64,000 bases of DNA from Burkholderiaceae bacterium (GTDB lineage: Bacteria > Pseudomonadota > Gammaproteobacteria > Burkholderiales > Burkholderiaceae_D), in the NCBI GenBank assembly GCA_018261755.1, contig JAGTRJ010000022.1, forward strand, positions 1 to 64,000. The letters are read 5' to 3'. The stretch's first letter is position 1; each line of letters begins with the position of its first letter. A program made the translations under genes and the position numbers. This document shows positions 9,120 to 16,916 of the stretch, one piece after another. Below the pieces are notes generated by a model, which saw only the letters and a program-made list of their open reading frames with translations, ran no database searches and was not told where the DNA came from.

Positions 9120-9195
9120 GGGGGTATGTGGCCAAATGTGGTTTCTGGGCCACTAATTCTGCGGTGGTTTGAAAATACTCTGGGTAGTATTTTTC
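9120..9195 (+). repeat. Dispersed intergenic repeat, copy B
   Basis: Full-length core: GGGGGTATGTGGCC, a second GGGCCAC, then the hairpin GAAAATACT...AGTATTTTTC. It occupies the fdhD-gltX gap, in the same orientation as both genes. The remaining bases to gltX show no other feature. Confidence 0.75.
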
Positions 9196-9339
9196 TGATA
9201 GCTGAGGCATGTTTTTTCGTCCGGCGGCAGGCTCGCGCTGGCGCATGGCTTGCATGACGGCCGGATATTTCAAGCCAGGGTGAGAAAGCGGTAAAATCTC
9301 GTTTTTGATTCCTGCGGCTTGCCCGCCTCGTTGATTGCC

Positions 9340-10731
9340 ATGACTGTTCGCACCCGTTTCGCACCCAGCCCGACCGGCTTCCTCCATCTCGGCGGCGCGC
9401 GTACCGCGCTTTATTCGTGGGCCTATGCGCGCCACTTCGGTGGCCAGTTCATCCTGCGCATCGAGGATACAGACGTCGAGCGCTCGACACCGGAAGCGGT
9501 GCAGGCAATCATCGACGGCATGCAATGGCTCGGCCTACAGCACGATGAAGGCCCGTTCTACCAGATGCGCCACATGGATCGCTACCGCGAAGTGATCCAG
9601 CAGATGCTGGCCGAAGGCAGCGCCTATTACTGCTACTGCACGGCGGAAGAGGTCGAAGCGATGCGCGAGCGCCAGCGTCTGGCAGGCGAGAAATGGCGTT
9701 ATGACGGCACCTGGCGTCCTGAGCCGGGCAAGACCCTGCCGCCAATTCCCGAAGGCCGCCAGCCGGTGGTGCGCTTCAAGAATCCGCTGGAGGGCGATGT
9801 CACCTGGACCGACTTGGTGAAAGGCGAGATCACTATTTCGAACCAGGAAATGGACGACCTGATCATCGCCCGTTCCGATGGCACGCCGACCTACAATTTC
9901 TGCGTGGTGGTCGATGACTGGGACATGAAAATCACGCACGTGATTCGCGGTGACGACCACGTGAACAACACTCCGCGCCAGATCAACATCCTGAAAGCGC
10001 TGGGCGCAACGCCGCCGCTGTATGCGCATCTGCCGATGATCCTCGGCGCCGATGGCGAAAAGCTGTCCAAGCGCCATGGCGCGGTCAGCGTGATGGATTA
10101 CCCGGAGCAGGGCTATCTGCCGGAAGCGGTGCTGAATTACCTCGCGCGCCTAGGCTGGAGCCACGGCAATGACGAAATCTTTTCGATGGAACAGTTCTGC
10201 CAGTGGTTCGACCTGGACCATCTGTCCAGTTCCGCCGCGCAGTTCAACATGGAAAAGATGGCGTGGCTGAACAATCACTACATCCGCCAGTCCGACGATG
10301 CGCGCCTTGAGGCGCTGGTGCGGCCGTTCCTGGAGCGCGACGGTGCGGTGTTCGACGGCGCGCCGCCACTGCAACCGGTGCTCGCGCTGCTGAAAGAACG
10401 CGCGAATACGCTGGTCGAACTGGCCGATGCGGCGATGCTGTTCTACCGCGAGCCGAAGCCGGATGCGGCCGCTCTGGCCGGTCACCTGACTGATACGGCG
10501 AAAGCGGCGCTGGCCGAATACGCGCAGCAATGCGCGTCGGTCGAGTGGAGTCGGGAAGCGCTGTCCGGCATGATGAAAGGCGTGCTGGCGAACCACAAGC
10601 TGAAGATGCCGCAGATCGCAATGCCGTTGCGGCTGATGCTGACCGGCCAGTTGCAAACGCCGTCGATTGACGCGGTAGTGCATTTGTTCGGGCGCGAAAC
10701 GGTCGCGCAGCGGCTGGCGAAATACCTGTAA
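9340..10731 (+). CDS. gltX: Glutamyl-tRNA synthetase
   Basis: Charges tRNA-Glu (class I synthetase, 463 residues). Visible: the HIGH-like [13 protein letters not shown] at 10-22, IEDTD at 41-45, [21 protein letters not shown] in the tRNA acceptor-binding region, and KLSKR at 241-245; the C-terminal half is the helical anticodon-binding domain. The ATG at 9340 matches the universal [13 protein letters not shown] start; seven more in-frame codons upstream are not conserved. Two tRNA-Glu genes lie immediately downstream, so the enzyme and its substrate are encoded side by side. Confidence 0.97.
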   Translation: MTVRTRFAPSPTGFLHLGGARTALYSWAYARHFGGQFILRIEDTDVERSTPEAVQAIIDGMQWLGLQHDEGPFYQMRHMDRYREVIQQMLAEGSAYYCYCTAEEVEAMRERQRLAGEKWRYDGTWRPEPGKTLPPIPEGRQPVVRFKNPLEGDVTWTDLVKGEITISNQEMDDLIIARSDGTPTYNFCVVVDDWDMKITHVIRGDDHVNNTPRQINILKALGATPPLYAHLPMILGADGEKLSKRHGAVSVMDYPEQGYLPEAVLNYLARLGWSHGNDEIFSMEQFCQWFDLDHLSSSAAQFNMEKMAWLNNHYIRQSDDARLEALVRPFLERDGAVFDGAPPLQPVLALLKERANTLVELADAAMLFYREPKPDAAALAGHLTDTAKAALAEYAQQCASVEWSREALSGMMKGVLANHKLKMPQIAMPLRLMLTGQLQTPSIDAVVHLFGRETVAQRLAKYL

Positions 10732-10745
10732 TCGCACAAAAAGCC

Positions 10746-10759
10746 ACGCCGGAAGGCGT
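10746..10759 (+). terminator. Possible weak terminator after gltX
   Basis: A short hairpin (ACGCC / GGCGT with a GGAA loop) is followed by TGTTT. It lies between gltX and the tRNA promoter. Confidence 0.35.
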
Positions 10760-10795
10760 TGTTTGGTCCCAGTTGTACGATTTGCTCGCAGGTGA

Positions 10796-10825
10796 TTTAC
10801 AGCCGGCAGAAAATCTTGTTATAAT
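10796..10825 (+). promoter_or_regulatory. Sigma-70 promoter of the tRNA cluster
   Basis: TTTACA (10796-10801), an 18-base spacer and a perfect TATAAT (10820-10825), 16 bases before the first tRNA nucleotide. One of the best-matched promoters in the window. Confidence 0.8.
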
Positions 10826-10841
10826 CTCGTTTCTGTGTCAC

Positions 10842-10914
<73 letters not shown>

Positions 10915-10916
10915 CA

Positions 10917-10992
10917 GTCCCCATCGTCTAGAGGCCTAGGACATCACCCTTTCACGGTGAATACAGGGGTTCGAATCCCCTTGGGGATGCCA
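10917..10992 (+). tRNA. tRNA-Glu (anticodon TTC), copy 1
   Basis: A 76-base cloverleaf with encoded CCA. Acceptor GTCCCCA pairs with TGGGGAT, the anticodon loop CTTTCAC carries TTC, and the T-arm is AGGGGTTCGAATCCCCT. It begins two bases after the tRNA-Ala discriminator. Confidence 0.98.
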
Positions 10993-11075
10993 GGATTTCA
11001 AAACCCTGAGCAATCAAGGTTAAGCAGTACAAAGGCTGTTGGCGCGGTCGCGATGCCCGCCAGCCGGACAGAAAT

Positions 11076-11151
11076 GTCCCCATCGTCTAGAGGCCTAGGA
11101 CATCACCCTTTCACGGTGAATACAGGGGTTCGAATCCCCTTGGGGATGCCA
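11076..11151 (+). tRNA. tRNA-Glu (anticodon TTC), copy 2
   Basis: Identical over all 76 bases to copy 1 and starting 159 bases after it. The 83-base spacer between the copies is not repeated. The 3' end of a minus-strand gene runs into this copy. Confidence 0.98.
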
Positions 11152-11637
11152 AACAAAAACGCTTGTTGCCCGCTGTGTCAGCAGTTCATTCAGCCTGTGT
11201 TCCCATTCGGTCAGCAATTCCCGGTTTTCCAGCAGAATGATGAGCGGCGTGGTGGAGCTTTTGAGGCTGAGCTCAAGGTTGAAGCGCGTTACCGCGTGCA
11301 GTTCCACGATTCCCGGAGCAGCACCCAACGGACGGCTCCTTTCGATGGTTTCGTGCGCCTTGATCGCTGAAATGTCGGCCAGTGGACAAAATTTCGTCGC
11401 GCCATTGCGGTGCAGCAGCAGACGTTGTTCGCCTTGCCTGAAGGCGATGGCGGTCGAATAAAAGAAGGCAAACCGGGTCGGCACATAGCCTTGCGCCGCC
11501 ATCCATTTTTCGACATTGGCTGAAGTCGCCGTCGCGGCGCGTCTTTTGGCGACCTTGTGCCGGATGGCAACAAGCGCCAGCAATACGGTGACAGCCAGAC
11601 AGCCGATCACCACGAAAGAAACGATCTGGTTTTCCAT
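11095..11637 (-). CDS. Unknown membrane-anchored protein; 3' end runs into tRNA-Glu
   Basis: An unrecognised 180-residue protein. Residues 5-25 form one hydrophobic helix (FVVIGCLAVTVLLALVAI), followed by a basic stretch and a soluble domain. The domain contains FFYSTAIAFRQGEQRLLLHRNG, then strand-rich sequence (IVELHAVTRFNLELSL) and a helix near 140-155. The frame ends inside tRNA-Glu copy 2: the last 17 or so residues (PQGDSNPCIHRERVMS) are simply the antisense of the tRNA. The authentic C-terminus was therefore probably lost or altered when the second tRNA copy arose. A signalling or PH-like role is possible, but nothing identifies a function. Confidence 0.6.
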   Translation of the reverse strand: MENQIVSFVVIGCLAVTVLLALVAIRHKVAKRRAATATSANVEKWMAAQGYVPTRFAFFYSTAIAFRQGEQRLLLHRNGATKFCPLADISAIKAHETIERSRPLGAAPGIVELHAVTRFNLELSLKSSTTPLIILLENRELLTEWEHRLNELLTQRATSVFVWHPQGDSNPCIHRERVMS

Positions 11638-11702
11638 GGGCGCACTCCGTTTGAACCATACGGATTATCCCATACCGGCAGGCGCTTCTTCGAAAAAGCG
11701 GC

Positions 11703-12143
11703 TTATCCCAGGTCGCCGCGAATGTAGTGCTGCAATTGATCGATCAGGAATTCCTGCTCGCAAATGGTGTTCTTGACCAGATCGCCGATGGAAATCAGAC
11801 CGATCAGCTTGCCGTCATCGATCACCGGCAGATGGCGCAGCCGGTTTTCGGTCACCAGCGCCATGCATTCGTCGCGGGTTTGATCCGGGCGCACGTACAT
11901 TACTGGCGACGACATGATTTCGCGCACGCTGGTTTCACTCGAACTGCGGTTCATTGGCACCAGCTTGCGCGCGTAATCGCGTTCGGTCACGATGCCGACG
12001 ATGCGTTCGCCTTCAGTCACCACCAGTCCGCCAACGCTTTTTTCCGCCATCAGCTTGGCTGCATTCAGCGCAGTGCTGTCGGGGGAAATCGTATGGACAG
12101 ATTGATCGCGTTTTGCCGCAAGAATTTTCGCTACCGTTGTCAT
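11703..12143 (-). CDS. Tandem CBS-domain protein
   Basis: A 146-residue soluble protein made of two CBS domains (about residues 5-60 and 72-128), which together form a Bateman module binding adenine nucleotides or SAM-like ligands. Hallmarks are SVGGLVVTEGERIVGIVTERDYARK and LRHLPVIDDGKLIGLISIGDLVK. Stand-alone CBS proteins of this length are common in proteobacteria, usually as stress or energy sensors without a known partner. Start set at 12143 because GGAGG lies six bases upstream; an in-frame start 11 codons earlier lacks a ribosome site. Confidence 0.88.
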   Translation of the reverse strand: MTTVAKILAAKRDQSVHTISPDSTALNAAKLMAEKSVGGLVVTEGERIVGIVTERDYARKLVPMNRSSSETSVREIMSSPVMYVRPDQTRDECMALVTENRLRHLPVIDDGKLIGLISIGDLVKNTICEQEFLIDQLQHYIRGDLG

Positions 12144-12186
12144 GCCAGCCTCCGTTTTTGCGGGTGAAGTTGCCAATAGTGTAGCG

Positions 12187-12207
12187 CCGGCAGGAAAATC
12201 CTGCCGG
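12187..12207 (-). terminator. Stem-loop between the Ca2+-repeat gene and the CBS gene
   Basis: A perfect 9-bp stem CCGGCAGGA / TCCTGCCGG with a 3-base loop and no T-run. A weak terminator or processing site. Confidence 0.35.
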
Positions 12208-12264
12208 TCAGGCTGGTTGCGCGGGCAAAAAACAACAGTCGGTTAGGGTGTTCGTGTTGCCAGA

Positions 12265-13350
12265 TCAGGCCACCAGATCGACTTGCTGGATGCTGCCGGC
12301 GACGCCGTTTTCCGACAGCCAGACGCCGGATGAGCGCACCTGTCCCTGCAACTGGTTGTTGGCATCCTTGAGGTCGAACGGCGAACTGACATTGCCGAGA
12401 AACAGCGCGCCCACATTCGCATCTTTCAGGCTGGTCAGTACATCGACGCCATCACCGCCCTTGGTCCAGATCTGAAGCTGGCTGAAGGCGGCATCGTTTT
12501 CATCGATCCAGCCGTTGCCGTCGCCATCGAGCGCGCCCAGTTCGGCAAAACCGTTGCCGCTTGCAGGGCCGAACAATTCGCTGCCGTCGTTGATCTTGCC
12601 GTCGCCGTTCTTGTCCAGCGCGAGGAAACCGCCGCCACGAACGAATGAGATGTTTTCCTTCGTGCCATCGGCATTCAGGTCGAACGAGAATGTCTGGTCG
12701 GTGAGTTGCGCCGCATTGCCATCGAAGTTGATCACCAGCGGATCGACTTTCTTCCTGCCGTCGCCTGCGCGCAGGCTGACATCGGTCTGCTCCGAATAGC
12801 TGCGTTGCATCGATAGCGACAGGCTGAACTGGATTTCCTTGCCATCGGCGGTGCGGATCACGCCGGAGGTTTCAAACGACATCGATGCGGTTTCGGAATA
12901 GGACGCATGATAATCGTATTCAACGCCGTAGCCGGCGCGCGCCGGCGGCTGCGTTGCCGTCTGCTGGTTCGCCGCTGGAACAGCAACGGCGGCATTGTTC
13001 GGGTTGCCGATGGCGGCCGGGTTGATTACCGTGATTTTCTCGCCGGTCAGAAATTCGATCATCAATTTCAGCAGCCTCATCCTGGGATCGCTGTCGACGG
13101 CATCGTTGATGGCATCGCTGGCGCTGCTGGTGGCTTGCGCTTCGCCCGATTGCGCGGTTTTGCCGGCATCGGACAGGCTGACCTTCGCGCTTGCAGGCGT
13201 GCTCGTCGCCTGAGCATTGGCCGCGGCCTGATTACCTTCGAAATCCGGGCGCGTGTCGCCAACCCACGCGCGCAGCGTTTCACTCATCTGCCGCCGGCTG
13301 CTGGCCGCGCTGGCGGATGACATTACGACATTTGATTCGGCAATCTTCAT
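12265..13350 (-). CDS. Protein with EF-hand-like Ca2+-binding repeats
   Basis: A 361-residue protein with no signal peptide. The N-terminal 150 residues are Ala/Ser/Gln-rich and probably disordered. Residues 160-240 are strand-rich. The C-terminal part holds calcium-loop sequences DLNADG (224-229), DKNGDGKINDGSE (246-258) and DGDGNGWIDEND (275-286), in the pattern DxNxDGxxxDGSE...DxDxNGxIDxxD common in large proteobacterial surface or secreted proteins. The function is unknown; a cytoplasmic or type I-secreted calcium-binding protein would fit. Start at 13350 is supported by GGAGG seven bases upstream; a much longer open frame upstream is not conserved-looking. Confidence 0.7.
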   Translation of the reverse strand: MKIAESNVVMSSASAASSRRQMSETLRAWVGDTRPDFEGNQAAANAQATSTPASAKVSLSDAGKTAQSGEAQATSSASDAINDAVDSDPRMRLLKLMIEFLTGEKITVINPAAIGNPNNAAVAVPAANQQTATQPPARAGYGVEYDYHASYSETASMSFETSGVIRTADGKEIQFSLSLSMQRSYSEQTDVSLRAGDGRKKVDPLVINFDGNAAQLTDQTFSFDLNADGTKENISFVRGGGFLALDKNGDGKINDGSELFGPASGNGFAELGALDGDGNGWIDENDAAFSQLQIWTKGGDGVDVLTSLKDANVGALFLGNVSSPFDLKDANNQLQGQVRSSGVWLSENGVAGSIQQVDLVA

Positions 13351-13500
13351 AAAATCCTCCGGCACCGAACGAATACAGTTTCTTAACGGTAAAACTTGGG
13401 ATTTCTTGATTATTGCAACAAGGAAACACATTTTATCGGTAACATTCCGGGGAAATCGCTGTGCTAGTATTGGCTTGGTGGTAACATTTTCGGAGGCGCA

Positions 13501-13881
13501 ATGAATTTGAAGCGGGGCGGTGTATGTGCGGCAGTGCTGTTTTTCCAGCTGGGCTGTGCGTGGGCGGACGCCGCCATTGCGCGGCAGGAAAAAAATGCGG
13601 ATGGCTACTATATGTGCGTCCGTTCCGACAGGGAAACGGTCAAAAGGTGCGCGCAGCAGGAATGTGAACGGCAAACCGGTCAGCCGTGCAAGGCAGTCAT
13701 GTCATCTGGCAAGCGCGGCTGGCATGCGGTCGCGCGCCACTCTAACGGCAAGAAATCAGGAGGCGTGGCCAGCTTTGGCAACCAGACCGAGCAGCAGGCG
13801 ATCGACGAAGCCTTTGCCAAGTGCTCGCGCAAGGCGCCCGATGGTAATTGCCAGGTCGTGCTGAGCTTCGAGGACATGTAG
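13501..13881 (+). CDS. Small secreted cysteine-containing protein (DUF4189-like?), 3' end at IS
   Basis: A 126-residue protein with an N-terminal signal peptide (about 1-22, ending GCAWADA). The mature part has five cysteines and the pattern W-x-A-V-A...Q-x-x-A-I-D-E-A-F-x-x-C...C-x-V-V. This resembles the DUF4189 type of small exported proteins, but the match is by eye only. GGAGG lies four bases before the ATG. The stop codon lies within the left end of the IS481 element: the last two codons (ATG TAG) are made at the junction, so the original C-terminus may have been slightly longer. Confidence 0.65.
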   Translation: MNLKRGGVCAAVLFFQLGCAWADAAIARQEKNADGYYMCVRSDRETVKRCAQQECERQTGQPCKAVMSSGKRGWHAVARHSNGKKSGGVASFGNQTEQQAIDEAFAKCSRKAPDGNCQVVLSFEDM

Positions 13882-13903
13882 TAGTTCAGACTTGATCTGA
13901 CAG
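13877..13903 (+). repeat. IS481 left terminal inverted repeat
   Basis: TGTA-G-TAGTT then TTGATCTGACAG; matches the reverse complement of 15071-15097 at 23 of 27 positions. Immediately inside lies TTACCCGATTTGA, which also recurs inverted near the other end. Confidence 0.85.
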
Positions 13904-13938
13904 TTACCCGATTTGACGGTGCAATTGTCAGGTCAAGT

Positions 13939-14982
13939 TTAGTTGTTTAATGTGGTGATTTTATCGCGCCACACCTCCTTTCCATCAATCAGTGTTTGCA
14001 TCGGTGTTCTGCCGCAACACATCTTCCCTTGATGCGTGCGGTCATTGTTGTAGTACGCCAGCCATTCGTCGAGGTCATGCTGTAGCTCATCAAGCGAGCG
14101 ATAAATCTTGCGCCGGAAGGTGACTTGGTAGAACTCCTGCAGAATCGTTTTGTGGAATCGTTCGCAGATGCCATTGGTCTGCGGATGGTTCGCCTTGGTT
14201 TTTGTATGCTCGATCTCATTCAAGGCCAGATAGGGCTGGTAGTCATGCGTTTCCGCTTTGCCACAGAATTCCGTACCCCGGTCAGTCAGGATGCGGATGA
14301 TCCCCATGCCTTGCTCCTCAAAGAACGGCAGGACACGATCATTGAGCAAATCGGCGGCGGTAATCGGCGTTTTGGTTGTGTACAGCTTGGCTGCGGCCAA
14401 TTTGGAGTAGGTGTCGACAAAGGTTTGCTGGTAAATGCGGCCAACGCCCTTAATGGTGCCGATATAGAAGGTATCCTGACTGCCAAGGTAACCAGGGTGC
14501 GCCGTCTCGATCTCGCCATGCGCAACATCGTCATCCTGTTTTTTCTCAAGGGCAGTTACCTGGGCTTCGGTGAGTACTTCACCTGTTTCGGCAACGTGGC
14601 GCTCCAGTGCAGATAGACGCTTCTTGAAGGATTCCAGGTTGTGGCGCAGCCAAACCGAGCGTACGCCAGACGGAGAAACGAAGATGCCGCGCTTGCGCAA
14701 CTCGTTAGATACCCTGACTTGTCCAAAGGCCGGCTGTTCGATGGCGAAAGCGGCTACGGCCGATTCCGTCGCATCCTCAACACGGTTACGCAGGTTGTGC
14801 TTCTTGCGATTGGCGTCAATCAGTGCATCAATGCCGCCAGCTTGCATGGCCGACTGATAGCGGTAAAAGGTGTCGCGGGAAAGTCCCATCACCTTGCAGG
14901 CGCGGGACACATTGCCAAGCTCGGCTGCCAGATTCAGCAATCCAACCTTGTGTTTGATGAGATTTTGGGAAACACTGCTCAT
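13939..14982 (-). CDS. IS481-family transposase
   Basis: A 347-residue DDE transposase. The N-terminal helix-turn-helix (LAAELGNVSRACKVMGLSRDTFYRY) is followed by an rve integrase core with the catalytic triad in FVDTYSK, LTDRGTEF and ERFHKTILQEF, and by the usual C-terminal YYNNDRTHQG. The ATG at 14982 has AAGGAG eight bases upstream, whereas the frame extends 27 further codons without a ribosome site. It appears intact, so the element may still be active. Confidence 0.95.
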   Translation of the reverse strand: MSSVSQNLIKHKVGLLNLAAELGNVSRACKVMGLSRDTFYRYQSAMQAGGIDALIDANRKKHNLRNRVEDATESAVAAFAIEQPAFGQVRVSNELRKRGIFVSPSGVRSVWLRHNLESFKKRLSALERHVAETGEVLTEAQVTALEKKQDDDVAHGEIETAHPGYLGSQDTFYIGTIKGVGRIYQQTFVDTYSKLAAAKLYTTKTPITAADLLNDRVLPFFEEQGMGIIRILTDRGTEFCGKAETHDYQPYLALNEIEHTKTKANHPQTNGICERFHKTILQEFYQVTFRRKIYRSLDELQHDLDEWLAYYNNDRTHQGKMCCGRTPMQTLIDGKEVWRDKITTLNN

Positions 14983-15070
14983 GGGGTTACTCCTTTGGCG
15001 CTTTCGCGCTGGTCGATAAAGATTCGCACCTCTATCAAACCGGGTAACCCCACCCTTGGGCAAGGCCTTT

Positions 15071-15097
15071 CTGTCAGATCAAATCGAAACTAGTACA
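15071..15097 (-). repeat. IS481 right terminal inverted repeat
   Basis: Ends ...AACTAGTACA. An inner block GGTAACCC/TCAAACC, homologous to the left inner repeat, is displaced inward by 23 bases on this side, so the two ends are not symmetrical. Confidence 0.85.
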
Positions 15098-15098
15098 C

Positions 15099-16691
15099 CT
15101 AATCTCTGGCAGCAACTGATGCGAGACTAATTCCTTCTGTGCCAAATTGCAGAGAAGTTTGCTCCATATGTAGATTATCTCCCTTAATTGCAATATGACG
15201 ACGGTTGTTGCGTGTTTCAGCGCATTTCTTTAATAATATGCTGCCGATTTTACTCAATTGCTCTTCAAATGCGTCAGACCTGTTCCAGGACATATACCCC
15301 ACACTAGCCGCGGTATCGAAAACCCCCAGTGGAGCATTAGATAAGACAATTGGGATTACAGCTCCAGACTTAAATCTTTGTTTGAACTGATTGGACTCAA
15401 ACTTCGTCCAGATCCTCTTTGGATAGTCTGGCCCAAGAATGCAAATAACAAATTGAGCATCCGATGCATAGATCGGAGCTAAATATTCCTCAACGTCCTG
15501 AGCAAGGATACGATGTTGTTCATTTTTGTCATAAAAAACTTCAAGCTCGTTTTCTGCCAAATGATTGAATATAGCTTCTGCAATATCTCGATCGGATCCG
15601 GAAAATGACAAGGCGAAATCGTAACGCGAAGGGAATTCAAGAGAAATAAAACCAACCTCGTCAGCGAATTGTGGCCATGATAAATTTCTTATGTAGAATA
15701 CAAATTGAGGATCCTGAATTGCTAAGTTGCCACTTGCGTTGTCAAAGTGCAGCACCTTTTGAATATCATCCGAAGATCTAATCAAATCCTCTAAGAATCC
15801 TTTGGTCACAACTTGAGATACGCTGCCTTTTTGCTCAGGATGACGATCCGCTTCTCTTTCTGCATTGATAACCCAGGTTTTGCTTTGACTAAGCCAATAC
15901 AAAAGGTGCAAGTAAGGCGCGCGTCCTTCTCTTCTTAGCTTTGTGCCTCTTGCAAAGTTTATTGCAGTATCATGAAATATTCTGGCTAACGACGTCATAA
16001 CTTGCGACTTAACTGACTCATGGCTTTCCTGGGTTTCGATCAATTCGTTAGGTCGCTTTAATATGCCAGCACGGAGGCATGTGTTATAGGCCAGCATTTG
16101 GGCCAAATAAAAGCTACCTTGCGCGTCTTTTACAATGTCACTCGAAATGTTGATTTTGATATTTAATGCTGCCTCCCCTTTTTGAATTAACTCCTCAATT
16201 TTATACTCCGGATTCGCCTCGAACGGAATAACCTCAATTCTATTTGCTAAATCCTTACCGAAAGAAATCAGCGTTTGCCCTGCATTTGTAATTCCAAGGA
16301 TAATGATCTTGCTGTGGGAGGCTCCCTCATCGGCAAGCGCTTTCATTACATCAGCGATTTGCATTTTTACATCAACTTCGAGGCGATGAAAATCATCTAT
16401 AACTACTATTCCGAAAGGAATTTGCTTAGGTAATTCCTTGATTAGTTCAACTTCATCTTGCTTTCTTGCTGATAATACTAAAACCCTTTCTGATAGACCT
16501 GCATCTTTGATAGAATTTATAACCGCTGTCGTCTTTCCAATCCCTGATGGCCCTTCAACGACAATCCCTCTGCCATTTGTTTTTAGCGCAACTAATAACC
16601 GTGTATACTCGATAGGTTGTACAAAAGTAATCGTTGGAATTCCTGATAAGACGAAAACGTCTTGGAGTTCATGGCCTTGATCAATTTTCAT
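15099..16691 (-). CDS. P-loop ATPase fused to a C-terminal TIR domain (candidate anti-phage defence protein)
   Basis: A 530-residue fusion. Residues 20-210 form an AAA/STAND-like ATPase: Walker A GPSGIGKTT at 47-55, Walker B GIVVIDDF at 94-101, and a sensor-like IIILGITN at 129-136. Residues 210-350 are helical linker. Residues 357-490 are a TIR domain, with YDFALSFSGSDRDIAEAI as box 1, then EVFYDKN and CILGPDYPKRIW. E432 sits four residues after W428, where TIR NADases carry their catalytic glutamate. Known TIR defence proteins deplete NAD+ once a sensor domain detects infection; here the ATPase would be the sensor, which is inference. Codon use is AT-rich compared with neighbours. The gene sits between an IS481 element and a tyrosine integrase, and its stop codon lies two bases from the IS end. 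No clear ribosome site precedes the ATG. Confidence 0.8.
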   Translation of the reverse strand: MKIDQGHELQDVFVLSGIPTITFVQPIEYTRLLVALKTNGRGIVVEGPSGIGKTTAVINSIKDAGLSERVLVLSARKQDEVELIKELPKQIPFGIVVIDDFHRLEVDVKMQIADVMKALADEGASHSKIIILGITNAGQTLISFGKDLANRIEVIPFEANPEYKIEELIQKGEAALNIKINISSDIVKDAQGSFYLAQMLAYNTCLRAGILKRPNELIETQESHESVKSQVMTSLARIFHDTAINFARGTKLRREGRAPYLHLLYWLSQSKTWVINAEREADRHPEQKGSVSQVVTKGFLEDLIRSSDDIQKVLHFDNASGNLAIQDPQFVFYIRNLSWPQFADEVGFISLEFPSRYDFALSFSGSDRDIAEAIFNHLAENELEVFYDKNEQHRILAQDVEEYLAPIYASDAQFVICILGPDYPKRIWTKFESNQFKQRFKSGAVIPIVLSNAPLGVFDTAASVGYMSWNRSDAFEEQLSKIGSILLKKCAETRNNRRHIAIKGDNLHMEQTSLQFGTEGISLASVAARD

Positions 16692-16789
16692 ATTTAATGA
16701 GTCTTAGTAGGTGATCAGAACGAATAGCGGCAACAATACATAAGTTGATTTGACTATCATATACTTAATATCGGCTTCAAGGAACCTTA

Positions 16790-16882
16790 TTGAGGCTAAA
16801 ACCCAATGCGAAGTTCTTTGAACGCATCTGGCGCTACAAGCGCGACCTGCCTTTACGTCCTACTACTGACCGTATTTCCTAG
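16790..16882 (+). pseudogene. Short open fragment in the island (possible gene remnant)
   Basis: The 225-base gap between the ATPase-TIR gene and the integrase contains a 30-codon plus-strand frame from TTG, reading ...KPNAKFFERIWRYKRDLPLRP and ending in TAG. It has no ribosome site and no recognised family, but it reads more like the tail of a former protein than random sequence. No RNA gene or repeat is visible in the rest of the gap. Confidence 0.25.
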
Positions 16883-16916
16883 AAAAGAAGGCACTGATAA
16901 GAGAAACTTGCCGCGA

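Larger units (their letters stand above)
13877..15097 (-). mobile_element. IS481-family insertion sequence
   Basis: About 1.2 kb, bounded by 27-bp imperfect terminal inverted repeats beginning TGTA, consistent with the TGT ends of IS481 elements. It carries one transposase. No direct target-site duplication is visible next to either end (left flank ...GAGGACA, right flank CCTAATC...), which suggests an adjacent deletion or recombination. Confidence 0.88.

Noticed and set aside
13351-13674. N-terminal extension of the calcium-loop protein to 13674
   Set aside because: It overlaps the divergent secreted gene and its promoter; the ATG at 13350 has a good ribosome site.
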